Part shown: positions 9,433 through 19,394 of the stretch, piece after piece
Layout: each line of letters begins with the position of its first letter
Position numbering within the stretch: the first letter of the stretch is position 1
NCBI RefSeq assembly: GCF_040567655.1
Contig: NZ_JBEXAC010000003.1
Location: 62,001-126,000, forward strand
Length of the DNA stretch: 64,000 nucleotides
Direction: 5' to 3'
From: Chitinophaga sp. H8
Lineage (GTDB): Bacteria > Bacteroidota > Bacteroidia > Chitinophagales > Chitinophagaceae
Translations under genes and position numbers: made by a program
The notes under the pieces: generated by a model
Told to the model about the DNA's origin: nothing
The model's input: the letters and a program-made list of their open reading frames with translations, nothing else
Databases searched by the model: none

Positions 9433-11358
9433 TTAAAAATCAAGTTCCATATTCAGCCTGTCCTTCAGTTCTTTTACCAGGGGATATTTTTCCGTCATTT
9501 GCTGGAATTGTTCCCTGCTCGAAAGGGGAGCAGGCCCGATGTCCTGGGTTTGCTGGCTTTCATCCAGCTGGAGGGTGAGGATGATGCCTGCATTATTAAA
9601 TTTTTGTTTCAGGAACTCTGAAATCGCGAGTTTCTCTTCTTCCATGAAGCGGAACATCACAATATTGCGGCTTACAATACCTATTTCATCGTTAGCCAGC
9701 AGTTTCAGCTGCGCCAGCTGGAGATTACTTACTACCGTCATTTTGTTAGCCTGCCGGAAGCGGTCGATAAACTCTTCCCAATACACATGCAGAGCCCCCA
9801 TGGTGATCGGGATTGTTTTTTGTACCACGGTATCCTGTTGGCGGGCTGCATGCGCCTGTCTCATCCCTGCCAGGCCGGTAAGCTTGGTCGGAGGTACTGC
9901 TGTGGCTGGTCTGGTAGCCGTGGCGGCAGGAGCATTAGCGGTAGTATGGGTAACCGGACTAGTGGTAGCCGCTACAGGAGCTTGCTGCACTGGTGCTGGT
10001 GCCGGCGTTGGTGTAGGAGGTGCTACCGGCGTAACAACCGGTGTGCTGGCAACCGGTGCAGTATAGGTACTGGCAGCGGGTGTTTCGATGGTGAGCTTGG
10101 GCTCATTAGCCGCAATAGATGCTGTAGTGGCTGGTTTTTCTGTAACTGACCTGGCAGTTACCGGTTGTGCATGAGGGGCTCTCAGCTTTTGAGGAGCTGA
10201 TCCATCAGGCACTAATTTTTTTTTTACCACCTCTCCGGTCTGATCATCACTTACCAGGGTTACCGCCTGCTGGAGGTAACACAACTTGATCAGTGCCATT
10301 TCCACATGCAGACGTTTATTGCGTGCCTGGCGGTAATTGATCTCCGTTTCATTCAATAAATGGAGGGCAGTGATCAGGTAAGCCGGACTTAATTTGCCCG
10401 ATAGCTGGCGGTAACGGTCTTTCAGGTTGCCGGAAACTTCTACCAGGTGCAGGGCTTTTTCATCCTTACACAACAGGAGGTTGCGTAAAAACTCTGCCCA
10501 GCCATTGAGGAAGTTATCGCCTTCAAATCCTTTTTGCAGGATTTCGTCAAATATGAGTAATGCCCCGGCTACATCCTGTACCAATACGGTTTCCATTACC
10601 CGGAAAAAGTAATCATAGTCCAGTATATTGAGATGTTCCAGCGTATTCTGATACGTTAGATGCCCACTGGTAAAGCTGACGATCTTATCCAGGGTACTCA
10701 GCGAGTCGCGCATACAGCCGTCTGTCTTTTGGGCTACCAGGTGCAGAGCATCCGCATCTGCACGGATGTGCTCCTTTTCACAGATTTCCTGTAAATGATC
10801 CACAGTATCCTGTATGGTGATACGTTTAAAATCAAAGATCTGGCAACGGCTGAGGATGGTGGGGAGTATTTTATGCTTTTCGGTGGTGGCAAGAATAAAT
10901 ATGGCATAGGAGGGTGGTTCTTCCAGTGTTTTCAGGAAGGCATTAAAAGCCGAAGAACTCAGCATATGCACCTCATCTATGATATAGATCTTATACTTAC
11001 CCGCCTGTGGCGCAAAACGTACCTGTTCTACCAGCGTACGGATATCATCTACCGAATTATTGGACGCAGCATCCAGTTCATGGATATTAAATGAACTGCC
11101 TTCATTAAACGATTTACAGGAATGACACTCGTTACAGGCTTCCCCGTCGGCCTGCAGGTTTTCGCAGTTAATGGTTTTAGCCAAAATACGTGCACAAGTG
11201 GTTTTACCTACCCCTCTGGGACCACAAAACAGAAAGGCATGTGCCAGCTGGTTATTGCGGATCGCATTTTTTAACGTAGTAGTAATATGTGACTGGCCTA
11301 CTACGGTAGAAAAGTTCTGAGGACGGTATTTACGGGCTGAAACGATAAAATTCTCCAT
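9433..11358 (-). CDS. dnaX: DNA polymerase III subunit gamma/tau (clamp-loader ATPase)
   Basis: Motor subunit of the clamp loader that places the beta clamp on DNA. Met at 11358 (MENFIVSARKYRPQNF) is chosen because YRP is the conserved DnaX start; the frame runs 13 codons further upstream to 11397 but those residues look unrelated. About 641 residues: Walker A GPRGVGKT (46-53), a zinc-binding cysteine cluster (CENLQADGEACNECHSC), Walker B IYIIDEVHML, sensor 1 ILATTEKHKI, then a Pro/Ala/Thr-rich linker at about 400-510 and a C-terminal tau-like domain. No slippery A-run that would make a short gamma form was identified with confidence. Confidence 0.95.
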   Translation of the reverse strand: MENFIVSARKYRPQNFSTVVGQSHITTTLKNAIRNNQLAHAFLFCGPRGVGKTTCARILAKTINCENLQADGEACNECHSCKSFNEGSSFNIHELDAASNNSVDDIRTLVEQVRFAPQAGKYKIYIIDEVHMLSSSAFNAFLKTLEEPPSYAIFILATTEKHKILPTILSRCQIFDFKRITIQDTVDHLQEICEKEHIRADADALHLVAQKTDGCMRDSLSTLDKIVSFTSGHLTYQNTLEHLNILDYDYFFRVMETVLVQDVAGALLIFDEILQKGFEGDNFLNGWAEFLRNLLLCKDEKALHLVEVSGNLKDRYRQLSGKLSPAYLITALHLLNETEINYRQARNKRLHVEMALIKLCYLQQAVTLVSDDQTGEVVKKKLVPDGSAPQKLRAPHAQPVTARSVTEKPATTASIAANEPKLTIETPAASTYTAPVASTPVVTPVAPPTPTPAPAPVQQAPVAATTSPVTHTTANAPAATATRPATAVPPTKLTGLAGMRQAHAARQQDTVVQKTIPITMGALHVYWEEFIDRFRQANKMTVVSNLQLAQLKLLANDEIGIVSRNIVMFRFMEEEKLAISEFLKQKFNNAGIILTLQLDESQQTQDIGPAPLSSREQFQQMTEKYPLVKELKDRLNMELDF

Positions 11359-11601
11359 ATGCAACATCGCTTTCGCGAAGGCCGAAAATACGCACAAATT
11401 CAGTAAGGAAAAAATGTTAGGGCAGGGCCAGCTACCAGTTTATCACCCTCATTGCCCACCCATCCTGCGGCTCCTTCCGGTTACCATCACCACATATTTA
11501 ATTTATTATCCGGGGGATTTACCTTAATTTAAGGGCGAGTTAATTCCAAAGTACCCTAGCACGTGCGCGTTTATTATTTATTATAATAATAAATTAAAGT
11601 A

Positions 11602-13803
11602 ATGCGTAAAACCCTGACCCTACCATTAATTGGAATCTGTTTATTGTTTGCATTGGTGGCCACCGGCATTATTGCGGCCTATCGCGAACATCGTCACAAT
11701 TCACAGCAGCTTTTACAAGAGGTACAAACCCTTAATCAGGAGTATCCTCATTTTCGCCTGATGGACTCTGCGCTGGTAGCGCTGAATGAAGCTGAAAACA
11801 ATTTCCGCCTGTACACTGCCTCTTTTGAGCGCAGGCATTTAACCGACTTTGGGAATGACCTGGCGCTCGTATCCTCCCTGCTGGATACCATCAGCACACC
11901 TGCACCAGGCCAACCCAGGAGCCAGCAATTTGAAGATCTGGTCAGGAAAAAGGAAGAGATGTCAGGCAAACTGGGGCAATTGAAAAAAGCTACCGATTCC
12001 CTGCTGACCCGTTCCATGAAAGATGAAATGATAGACAAGCTGCTTAGTTCTATCCCTGTTTACAACGTTTCCAAGGTGAAGAAAGAGGAAATCACCATGG
12101 ATACGATTAATAATGTGCAACAGCCCAAAGAGGAAAAGAAAGGTATTTTTAAACGGATCGGGAATGCACTGGCCAATAAAAAGGATACCGTCAAGGCGCA
12201 GATGACCATTATGGTGAAGACGAAAGACGGGAAAGTAATGGACAAACAGACCTATGATGCCCAACGGCTCCGGAATATCCTGACAGATGTAAATGTTTAT
12301 TATAAGGATATTCTGAAAAAGCAGTTATCGGGCCGCTCTGCGATCAACACCACCGAACGGCTGCTGGCAGGTAATAATATGGTGCTGTTGCAGCAGGTAA
12401 AGGCGCTTATCCTGAAACTGCGGGAACAGGCCGCACAAGAGCAGGCCCTGGTCAAATCCAATGCAACCAGGGATGTAAATGCCAGCAACAATAAAATGAG
12501 CACATTGGCTATTGCCGGTATGGCGGGTTTATTATTCTGTATGATATTAGGGGCGGTCATCTGCAGTATCCTCTATCTGGATCGCCGAAAACTGAAGGCA
12601 GCCAGAAAAGCAGCATTGGAAGTGGCACAAACACGTGCTGATTTTCTGAATAATATGAGCCATGAAATTCGTACTCCTTTAAATTCAATTGTCGGATTCG
12701 GGGAGCAACTGTCTTATACTCCCCTGAATGCTGACCAGCAGGAATTATTGCGGGCAGTAAGTATTTCGGCAGATATGCTGATGGAAGTTGTAAATGATGT
12801 GCTGGATTTTTCAAAGCTGGAGGGTGATTATATTTCCATCCAGAAACATGCTTTCCCACTCTATGCCGCTTTTGAAGAGGTGATTAACACCATGCGGATA
12901 CAGGCTACCAAAAAGAAACTGACCCTGCATTTTGATTTTCAGGGCAAGCTGCAAACACAGGTGGTGGGAGATACCTTCCGGCTAAAACAAATATTGTTTA
13001 ACCTGGTAAGCAATGCTATTAAGTATACGGATGAAGGGGAGGTATCGGTGAAGGCCATACTGGAAGAGCAACAGGAAGGAAAAGCGCTGCTTACTTTTAC
13101 GGTTAAAGACTCGGGGCCTGGTATCAGTGATGAAGCGCTTCCACATATCTTTGACCGGTTTTACCAGGTAAAATCTCCCCGGATTACTGAAATTAAAGGT
13201 ACGGGCCTGGGGCTGGCTATCACCAAGCGATTGCTGCTGATGCACGGAGGAGATATAGAGGTAGATAGTGTGCCAGGAAAAGGGTCCTGCTTTACCGGCC
13301 ATATTCCCTACGAAACAGTAGAAGTAACTGTAGTAGAAGTACCCAAGCCTAAAGAAAAAGCAGAAAAAACAGGTGCGCGGATGGCGGACAAGTATGTATT
13401 GGTGGCGGATGATCAGGAAATGAACCTGTTATTGCTTAAAATGATCCTGACCCGCTGGGGCTGCCGGTTTGATATGGCAGTAGATGGAAGTATCGCCTGG
13501 GAGCTTTTCCAGCAAAATAATTATGACCTGGTATTACTTGATTTGCAGATGCCTAAAATGAGTGGTATTGATGTGATACAGAAAATAAGGCAGGATAAAG
13601 ACCCGCAAAAGGCTAAAGTACCGGTGCTGGCTCTGACAGCGGATATCAGTCAGCAAGATATGATTGACTTCCGGAAGGCAGGTTTCAACGATTGGTTGCT
13701 GAAACCTACCCGGGAAAAAGATATTTATGCCACTATGGTCAAGTATGTGGAAACCGTTAAAGCGGAAGAGCGCTCTAGCAATAACGGTATTGCCACCCAT
13801 TAA
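11602..13803 (+). CDS. Hybrid sensor histidine kinase/response regulator
   Basis: Membrane sensor kinase with a fused receiver. 733 residues: TM1 at about 6-26, a large, mostly helical periplasmic region to about 300, TM2 at about 302-327 (AGMAGLLFCMILGAVICSIL), a HisKA domain with phospho-acceptor His354 (NNMSHEIRTPLNS), HATPase_c (N box NLVSNAIKYTDEGE, G boxes DSGPGISDEALP and GTGLGLAITK) and a C-terminal REC domain with Asp647 (LVLLDLQMPKMSG). No transcription-factor partner is adjacent, so output probably passes by phosphotransfer to a protein elsewhere. An AT-rich inverted repeat (TTTATTAT ... ATAATAAA) lies just before the start codon. Confidence 0.93.
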   Translation: MRKTLTLPLIGICLLFALVATGIIAAYREHRHNSQQLLQEVQTLNQEYPHFRLMDSALVALNEAENNFRLYTASFERRHLTDFGNDLALVSSLLDTISTPAPGQPRSQQFEDLVRKKEEMSGKLGQLKKATDSLLTRSMKDEMIDKLLSSIPVYNVSKVKKEEITMDTINNVQQPKEEKKGIFKRIGNALANKKDTVKAQMTIMVKTKDGKVMDKQTYDAQRLRNILTDVNVYYKDILKKQLSGRSAINTTERLLAGNNMVLLQQVKALILKLREQAAQEQALVKSNATRDVNASNNKMSTLAIAGMAGLLFCMILGAVICSILYLDRRKLKAARKAALEVAQTRADFLNNMSHEIRTPLNSIVGFGEQLSYTPLNADQQELLRAVSISADMLMEVVNDVLDFSKLEGDYISIQKHAFPLYAAFEEVINTMRIQATKKKLTLHFDFQGKLQTQVVGDTFRLKQILFNLVSNAIKYTDEGEVSVKAILEEQQEGKALLTFTVKDSGPGISDEALPHIFDRFYQVKSPRITEIKGTGLGLAITKRLLLMHGGDIEVDSVPGKGSCFTGHIPYETVEVTVVEVPKPKEKAEKTGARMADKYVLVADDQEMNLLLLKMILTRWGCRFDMAVDGSIAWELFQQNNYDLVLLDLQMPKMSGIDVIQKIRQDKDPQKAKVPVLALTADISQQDMIDFRKAGFNDWLLKPTREKDIYATMVKYVETVKAEERSSNNGIATH

Positions 13804-13820
13804 AAGCTAACAGCTGTTAC
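13802..13820. repeat. Minimal copy of the GCTAACA heptad repeat between convergent genes
   Basis: A 12-bp palindrome TAACAGCTGTTA (13808-13819) preceded by AAAAGC. It fills the whole 13-bp gap between two convergent genes and supplies the stop codon of the minus-strand gene (13817-13819). Same sequence family as the copies at 34906-35036, 38191-38747 and 58996-59093. Confidence 0.6.
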
Positions 13821-14977
13821 AAAAACGGATGCCGTTTGAAAGGCTTGGTCCTGTCAAACAGGTAGCGATAGGTAGTCAGCTGCCGGTTCCGGAAGGTACC
13901 CAGGCTTTCTGCTACATTGATCATTTTAGTATTGAAGTCGCCAATCCACTGCATCTCATAGTCTTCATAGGGCAACTTATCTTGTATTAGTTTGGCGCCT
14001 TCTACAATCATATAGGCATCGGCTCCCATTCCCTGAAATTCAGGGATAATGCCAAATAAGAGGCCGATGAATTTTTTGCTGTTACCGGTCCACTTCAGGT
14101 AGAGGAACTGCAGTTTTCTTAACAGGCCAAACTGCCCGTTGAGATGTTTGAAGTATTGATTCAGATCGGGCAGATTCAGCCAGCAACCGATAGGTTCATT
14201 GTTATGGTAGATGAACCAGACCAGTTTTTCATCCATCACCATGGCCAGTTGCTTGAACATGATCATGGCCTTTTCCTTGGTAATATCTTTACCACCAGCA
14301 TGTTGTGCCCAGGCTTTATTGTAGATAAAGCAAAAGTCCTCTACGAATTTCTCCAGCTCTTTTTTACGTATATGCCTGGCTGAATATGCAGGGTCTGCAG
14401 CCAGTTGTGCATGGCGTACATAGAATTTATCCTGCAGCTGTGCTCTTACCTTCAGCGCAAAGCACACCTGGTGGAAGAATGGCTGGAAGCCATAATTCTC
14501 CAGGAGCTGCTGGTAGTAAGGTGGGTTGAAATTCATGCAGTATAAAGGCTCATGAAACCCTTCTGTGAGCAGTCCCCACCAACGATCCCGTTCCCCGAAG
14601 TTAATAGGACCGTCCATCGCTCCCATACCTTTTTCCAGCAGCCAGTTTTTGGCGGTGTCAAACAGCAGGTTGGCTGCGGCCTGGTCATTTATACAGTCAA
14701 AAAAGCCAACCCCGCCGGTGGGTTGTTCATCGCCTTTATTTTTGTATTTTTTGTTTACAAAAGCAGCGATACGTCCTATTAATGCACCGTGGTCATCTTT
14801 CAGTATCCAGCGTATGCATTCTCCATGGCGGAAAGCTTTATTCTTTTTAACATCAAAAACATCATTCACATCCTTATCCAGCGGGCGTATCCACTGAGGA
14901 AGCTGTTTGTTTAGTGCTACATGTGCGGCTATAAACTGCCTGGCCTTTTGTTCATTATCAACAATAATCAGTTCCAT
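13817..14977 (-). CDS. GNAT-like protein of unknown substrate (YghO-like)
   Basis: 386-residue soluble protein. The C-terminal half looks like a GNAT acyltransferase fold (IPEFQGMGADAYMIVEGAKL resembles the acetyl-CoA binding turn), and the N-terminal half has a second degenerate copy with GPINFGERDRWWGLL, a motif typical of the conserved YghO-type family common in Bacteroidota. The substrate is not known for the family as far as I recall. The gene converges with the hybrid kinase, ending 13 bp away. Confident that it is a real conserved gene; family name moderately sure. Confidence 0.7.
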   Translation of the reverse strand: MELIIVDNEQKARQFIAAHVALNKQLPQWIRPLDKDVNDVFDVKKNKAFRHGECIRWILKDDHGALIGRIAAFVNKKYKNKGDEQPTGGVGFFDCINDQAAANLLFDTAKNWLLEKGMGAMDGPINFGERDRWWGLLTEGFHEPLYCMNFNPPYYQQLLENYGFQPFFHQVCFALKVRAQLQDKFYVRHAQLAADPAYSARHIRKKELEKFVEDFCFIYNKAWAQHAGGKDITKEKAMIMFKQLAMVMDEKLVWFIYHNNEPIGCWLNLPDLNQYFKHLNGQFGLLRKLQFLYLKWTGNSKKFIGLLFGIIPEFQGMGADAYMIVEGAKLIQDKLPYEDYEMQWIGDFNTKMINVAESLGTFRNRQLTTYRYLFDRTKPFKRHPFL

Positions 14978-15259
14978 AGGTGCATTTGTGCAAAAATAAA
15001 AGAATATGTGAATATCAGTTATTCAATTAAGTGCCAAACAGGATTTTGACCGTTCAAAGGATATTAACATTTATTTATAAAAGAATTATTAATAATAAAA
15101 AAAATAGTCGTCTATATTTATAGGATAAATGTTAAATGAACGTTTATCATCCAGACTGTGTTGTGAGCTACTATAACCCGATTAACCAGGAACTAATGGC
15201 CAGTGATGTAATTCCGTACCTTATTTTATCAACTTTAATCTGTTAATACTGCCCACGTT

Positions 15260-16510
15260 ATGAAGAAAAACAAATGGTGGCTCCTGGGAGCGCTCCTGTT
15301 ACTGGTGTCAGGTAGTTTGTATTTTACATTTGCAGGTAAGAAGCTCGACAATGGTATTACCGCCAGTGTACGAAAAGGTAGTTTCAGAGATGTAGTAAGC
15401 AGCCCCGGTGAACTGATGGCCGAAAATACCGTGTATGTATCTGCTCCAAGCGATCTGCAGGCCAACCAGATATATGAGGAAATAAAGATCCAGGACATGG
15501 TGGCCGAAGGCTCTATGGTAAAAGAGGGCGAATATGTAGCTACACTGGATCCCACCATTGTAAATAAAAAAATCAGCGACTGGCAGCTGGAACTGGACCG
15601 TTCCTTATCCTCCCTGGCACAAACTACCCTGGATACTGCACTGGCACTCAGAGAGGCCCGGGATCAGATGACCAACCTTGAATTTCAGATGGAACAAAAA
15701 CGTTTAGCCCTGGAGTTAAGCAAATTTGAACCTCCGGCTACTATACGCCAGGCAGAGATTGATCTGGAAAAAGCGCAGCGGGATCTGATGCAGATGAAGG
15801 AAAACTACAAGATTAAATTACAGCAAAACGCTACCCGCGTAATGCAGGCCACCCGCGATGTAAAGCAACGGGAAGGAAATATCAGCCGGTTAGAAGATCT
15901 AAAAGGCCGGTTTATTGTAAAAGCACCTAAGAAAGGATTGCTGGTATATATACCGGACTGGATGTCGGGCGGAAAAAAGAAGACAGGTTCTGTAGTTCGT
16001 CCCTGGGATCCCCGGGTGGCCATGCTCCCGGATCTTTCCAGTATGATCTCCAAAGTATATATCAATGAAGTAGACATCAGTAAAATTAAAAAAGAGCAGA
16101 CAGTTACCATGGGGCTGGATGCTTTTCCGGAAGTAAAACTGGATGGTAAGGTGATAACGGTAGCGAATATAGGAGAAAATCGTCCGGGTTCTACTGCCAA
16201 AGTATTTGAAGTAATGATCAAACTTAATAAAGTAGATCCTGTACTCAAACCTGGTATGACCACCTCCAATAATATTCTTACCAATGAAATAAAGGATAAG
16301 CTCATTATCCCGCTGGAGGCGGTTTTTGCAGAAAAAAATATCAGCTACGTATACCTGAAAAAAGGAGGTAGTATAGAAAAGAAGCAGGTGAAACTGGGGA
16401 AATCCAATGACGAGGAAGTAATAGTGGATAACGGATTGACAGAAGGGGATGACGTCTTTTTGTCTGAACCGGCCGTTGCCAAAGAGAAGACGATCACCCT
16501 ATTGAAGTAA
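15260..16510 (+). CDS. HlyD/MacA-type periplasmic adaptor (membrane fusion protein)
   Basis: Periplasmic adaptor linking an inner-membrane transporter to TolC. 416 residues with an N-terminal anchor (WWLLGALLLLVSGSLYFTF, about 7-25), a split lipoyl/barrel-sandwich region, a coiled-coil hairpin at about 95-205 (IDLEKAQRDLMQMKENYKIK), and beta-barrel and membrane-proximal domains (LIIPLEAVFAEKNISYVYLK). First gene of a three- or four-gene operon with the FtsX permease (20 bp downstream) and TolC. MacA/DevB type rather than RND type, because an ABC permease follows. The 282 bp upstream are AT-rich without a clear promoter. Confidence 0.9.
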   Translation: MKKNKWWLLGALLLLVSGSLYFTFAGKKLDNGITASVRKGSFRDVVSSPGELMAENTVYVSAPSDLQANQIYEEIKIQDMVAEGSMVKEGEYVATLDPTIVNKKISDWQLELDRSLSSLAQTTLDTALALREARDQMTNLEFQMEQKRLALELSKFEPPATIRQAEIDLEKAQRDLMQMKENYKIKLQQNATRVMQATRDVKQREGNISRLEDLKGRFIVKAPKKGLLVYIPDWMSGGKKKTGSVVRPWDPRVAMLPDLSSMISKVYINEVDISKIKKEQTVTMGLDAFPEVKLDGKVITVANIGENRPGSTAKVFEVMIKLNKVDPVLKPGMTTSNNILTNEIKDKLIIPLEAVFAEKNISYVYLKKGGSIEKKQVKLGKSNDEEVIVDNGLTEGDDVFLSEPAVAKEKTITLLK

Positions 16511-16530
16511 TTGTTTCAAAAAATTCCTCC

Positions 16531-17901
16531 ATGCGAAAACTTTGGGGTACCCGTAACTTAAACAACCTGTATATAGCCCTGGATTCGCTGGCTGCAAACC
16601 GTCTGCGGTCTTTTCTCACGGCGTTGGGGATCATCTTTGGTGTGGCTTCTGTAATTGCCATGCTGGCCATTGGTAAAGGCGCTAAAGAAGAAATACTGAA
16701 CCAGATGAAACTGGTTGGGGTAAACAACATCGTTATCAAGCCTAAAATAGACAATAAAAAAACAGAGGACGAAGACGAAACCAGCAACACGCAAACCAAA
16801 GGAGAGCCTCAGGAACAAGCCAGCAAAGGTAAGTTTTCCAAAGGCCTCAGCTTGCAGGATGCCGTGAGTATCCGTAAAATAGTGCCTACGGTTTCCGAGA
16901 TCAGCCCTGAAATTATCCAGGAACAAACTGTTATTTATAACGGTAAAAGTAAAAGCCTGAAAATAGTAGGTGTAGAGCCGGCCTTCTTTGATATCAACAA
17001 TATGGCTATTGCTACCGGAAAGATGTTTAATGAACGGCAATTGTCCGCAGGTGAAGGGGTGTGTATTATCGGGCCGGGTGTAAAGAGAAAATTCTTTATT
17101 TCAGAAGACCCCATGGGTAAAACCATCAAATGCGGCCCGCAATGGCTTAAAATAATAGGGGTAACGGACGAAAAATATATCAGCGCAGCTACCAAAGAAA
17201 ACCTGGGCATCCGTGACTATAACATGGATATTTATATCCCCATTCAAACTGCACTGATCCGCTATCAGAATCCTGCCTTATACCTGGGTAAGCAGGATGG
17301 CAGAAGAGATGATGATGACGGGGGCGGGAACCGGAAGAAGGAAAAGATTTTTCACCAGCTGGACCAGTTAGTAATCAAAGTAGATAACTCCGAACAGCTG
17401 TCAGCCTCCGCCGCTATTATCAGCCGCATGCTCAAGCGCAGGCACAGTGGTGTAATGGATTTTGAAATCGCCATCCCTGAACAATTGCTGAAACAACAGC
17501 AGAAAACCAAAGATGTATTCAATATTGTACTGAGCGCAATTGCTGGTATCTCCCTGCTGGTAGGGGGAATCGGTATCATGAATATTATGCTGGCATCCGT
17601 ACTGGAACGTACCAGGGAAATAGGGATCCGCATGGCACTGGGCGCACAAAAGCTCGATATTGTTATGCAGTTTTTGTTTGAAGCGGTATTGATCAGCCTG
17701 TCCGGTGGTATCATCGGTATTTTGCTGGGTATTACCGGTGCGTATCTGGTAGATAAAATAGCTGATATACATACGCTTATTTCCGGTATATCCATTTTGC
17801 TGTCCTTTGTGCTGGCATCCCTGGTAGGACTTGTTTTTGGTATATCACCAGCCCGCAAAGCGGCCAGTAAAAATCCAATTGAATGTTTACGTCATGATTA
17901 A
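16531..17901 (+). CDS. ABC transporter permease, MacB/FtsX family without ATPase domain
   Basis: Inner-membrane permease of a MacAB-like or DevBCA-like tripartite exporter. 456 residues: TM1 near 28-50 (SFLTALGIIFGVASVIAMLA), a periplasmic MacB_PCD domain to about 320, then three C-terminal TM helices with the FtsX signature (VGGIGIMNIMLASVLERTRE, IGIRMALGA). Unlike MacB it carries no N-terminal nucleotide-binding domain, and no ATPase gene occurs in this operon. An Asp/Gly/Lys-rich insert (RRDDDDGGGNRKKEK) interrupts the periplasmic part. Its last codons overlap the TolC start by 8 bp, implying translational coupling. Confidence 0.9.
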   Translation: MRKLWGTRNLNNLYIALDSLAANRLRSFLTALGIIFGVASVIAMLAIGKGAKEEILNQMKLVGVNNIVIKPKIDNKKTEDEDETSNTQTKGEPQEQASKGKFSKGLSLQDAVSIRKIVPTVSEISPEIIQEQTVIYNGKSKSLKIVGVEPAFFDINNMAIATGKMFNERQLSAGEGVCIIGPGVKRKFFISEDPMGKTIKCGPQWLKIIGVTDEKYISAATKENLGIRDYNMDIYIPIQTALIRYQNPALYLGKQDGRRDDDDGGGNRKKEKIFHQLDQLVIKVDNSEQLSASAAIISRMLKRRHSGVMDFEIAIPEQLLKQQQKTKDVFNIVLSAIAGISLLVGGIGIMNIMLASVLERTREIGIRMALGAQKLDIVMQFLFEAVLISLSGGIIGILLGITGAYLVDKIADIHTLISGISILLSFVLASLVGLVFGISPARKAASKNPIECLRHD

Positions 17902-19360
17902 AGTAATTACGTTTGCCCTTTGTTGTTGCCTGTTAACTTCTACTATCGCAACGGCGCAGCAGGTATTGTCATTAAATTCGGTTGTACAGGACGCACAGCA
18001 TAAATCACCTTCTTTTTATCGTGCACAAAGCTATGCCCTGAATAGCTTGTATGCCTACCGGTATTATATTTCCGGACAGCGGCCGGAGCTGAGAATGGAT
18101 TTTAATAACAGTAGCAGCCCGATGGGGGAAACGATCTCTGTATTGCAACAGGATGGAACCTATCAGTTTGCCCGCCGCTCTTATTCTTCCAGCAGCCTGG
18201 GGCTTTCGTTGCGGCAGATTGTACCGCTGACAGGAGGTGTTTTTTCTGTTCGTTCCAGCCTGGCCCGTAACGATCAGTTTTCTCCTTTTGATACGGCGAG
18301 CTATTTATCTACGCCTTTTTCTATCAGCTATAACCAACCCATGATCCTGTATAATGGTTATAAGTGGGACCGGCGCATACAGCCGCTGTTGTACGAGGAA
18401 TCCCGTCGCCAGTACGTGGAAAATATGGAAAAGGTATCCCTGGATGCCGCCAATCTCTATTTTAATGCATTGAGCGCACAAGTACAGGAAAAGATCCTCC
18501 AGTCTAATGTAAGTAATACAGATACCTTATACAAGATTTCCCAGGGCAGGTATGGGCTGGGAAAAATTGCAGAAAATGAATTGTTGCAGATAGAATTGAG
18601 TCTATTGAATGCCCGGACGTCGTTGGAGCAGGCTACACTGAATAAGGAGATTGCCTATCAGAACCTGAAGCAGTTCCTGAGTATGCCTAAGGATGCGGAT
18701 ATTGTATTAAATCCGCCGGATAGTACGCCCGTTTTTGTAGTCAGGCTGGATAAAGCAGTTGCAGAAGCCAACACTAACCGGCCAGCCGTTATGGCATTCC
18801 GGCGGCGGCGCTTACAATCAGAGCAGGAGGTGGCCCAGGCCAAAGGAAACAGCGGATATGAATTTAATTTAAATGCCAACCTGGGTAAGTCGCGCGATGG
18901 GGCCTCTCTGGGAAGTGTGTATACCGGTGGTATGGCACAACAAAGTTTTTCAGTGGGCGTGGGGATCCCGATTGTAGATTGGGGAAAAGCACGCAACCGC
19001 ATCAAGCAGGCAAAGGCCAACCGCAGCCTGGCAGAAATAGATATTGAGCAGGATGAGCGGAGCTTTGAACAGGAAATTTATTTGCAGACGCAATTATTCA
19101 ATATTCAGCAAAGACAGTTAACCAGTGCTGCAAAAGCAGATACGATTGCCCGTCAGCGCTATGAAATCACCAAACAACGTTACCTGATCGGCAAAATAAG
19201 TATTACAGACCTGAACCTTGCCCAGCAGGAAAAAGACCAGGCCAGCCAAGCCTATATCAATACATTAAGGTCTTACTGGAATGCGTATTATACCGTACGT
19301 CGCCTCACGCTTTATGATTTTGAAAAAGAACAGAAAATCAAGTATGAATTTGAAGAGTAG
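17894..19360 (+). CDS. TolC-family outer-membrane efflux protein
   Basis: Outer-membrane exit duct of the tripartite exporter. Start placed at ATG 17894 (MIKVITFALCCCLLTSTIAT, a clean signal peptide ending ATAQQ); the frame also continues upstream to 17831 but only inside the permease gene. About 488 residues, with the two OEP repeats of long helices (NRPAVMAFRRRRLQSEQEVA, QRYEITKQRYLIGKISITDL) typical of TolC. Overlaps the permease stop by 8 bp and is followed 34 bp later by a small membrane-anchored protein. Confidence 0.92.
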   Translation: MIKVITFALCCCLLTSTIATAQQVLSLNSVVQDAQHKSPSFYRAQSYALNSLYAYRYYISGQRPELRMDFNNSSSPMGETISVLQQDGTYQFARRSYSSSSLGLSLRQIVPLTGGVFSVRSSLARNDQFSPFDTASYLSTPFSISYNQPMILYNGYKWDRRIQPLLYEESRRQYVENMEKVSLDAANLYFNALSAQVQEKILQSNVSNTDTLYKISQGRYGLGKIAENELLQIELSLLNARTSLEQATLNKEIAYQNLKQFLSMPKDADIVLNPPDSTPVFVVRLDKAVAEANTNRPAVMAFRRRRLQSEQEVAQAKGNSGYEFNLNANLGKSRDGASLGSVYTGGMAQQSFSVGVGIPIVDWGKARNRIKQAKANRSLAEIDIEQDERSFEQEIYLQTQLFNIQQRQLTSAAKADTIARQRYEITKQRYLIGKISITDLNLAQQEKDQASQAYINTLRSYWNAYYTVRRLTLYDFEKEQKIKYEFEE

Positions 19361-19394
19361 GTAATTCCGGCACTATTTTTTCTGTAAGGCTGGT

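Noticed and set aside
11359..11397. Extended DnaX N-terminus
   Set aside because: The conserved DnaX start (VSARKYRPQNF) follows the Met at 11358; the 13 upstream residues look random.
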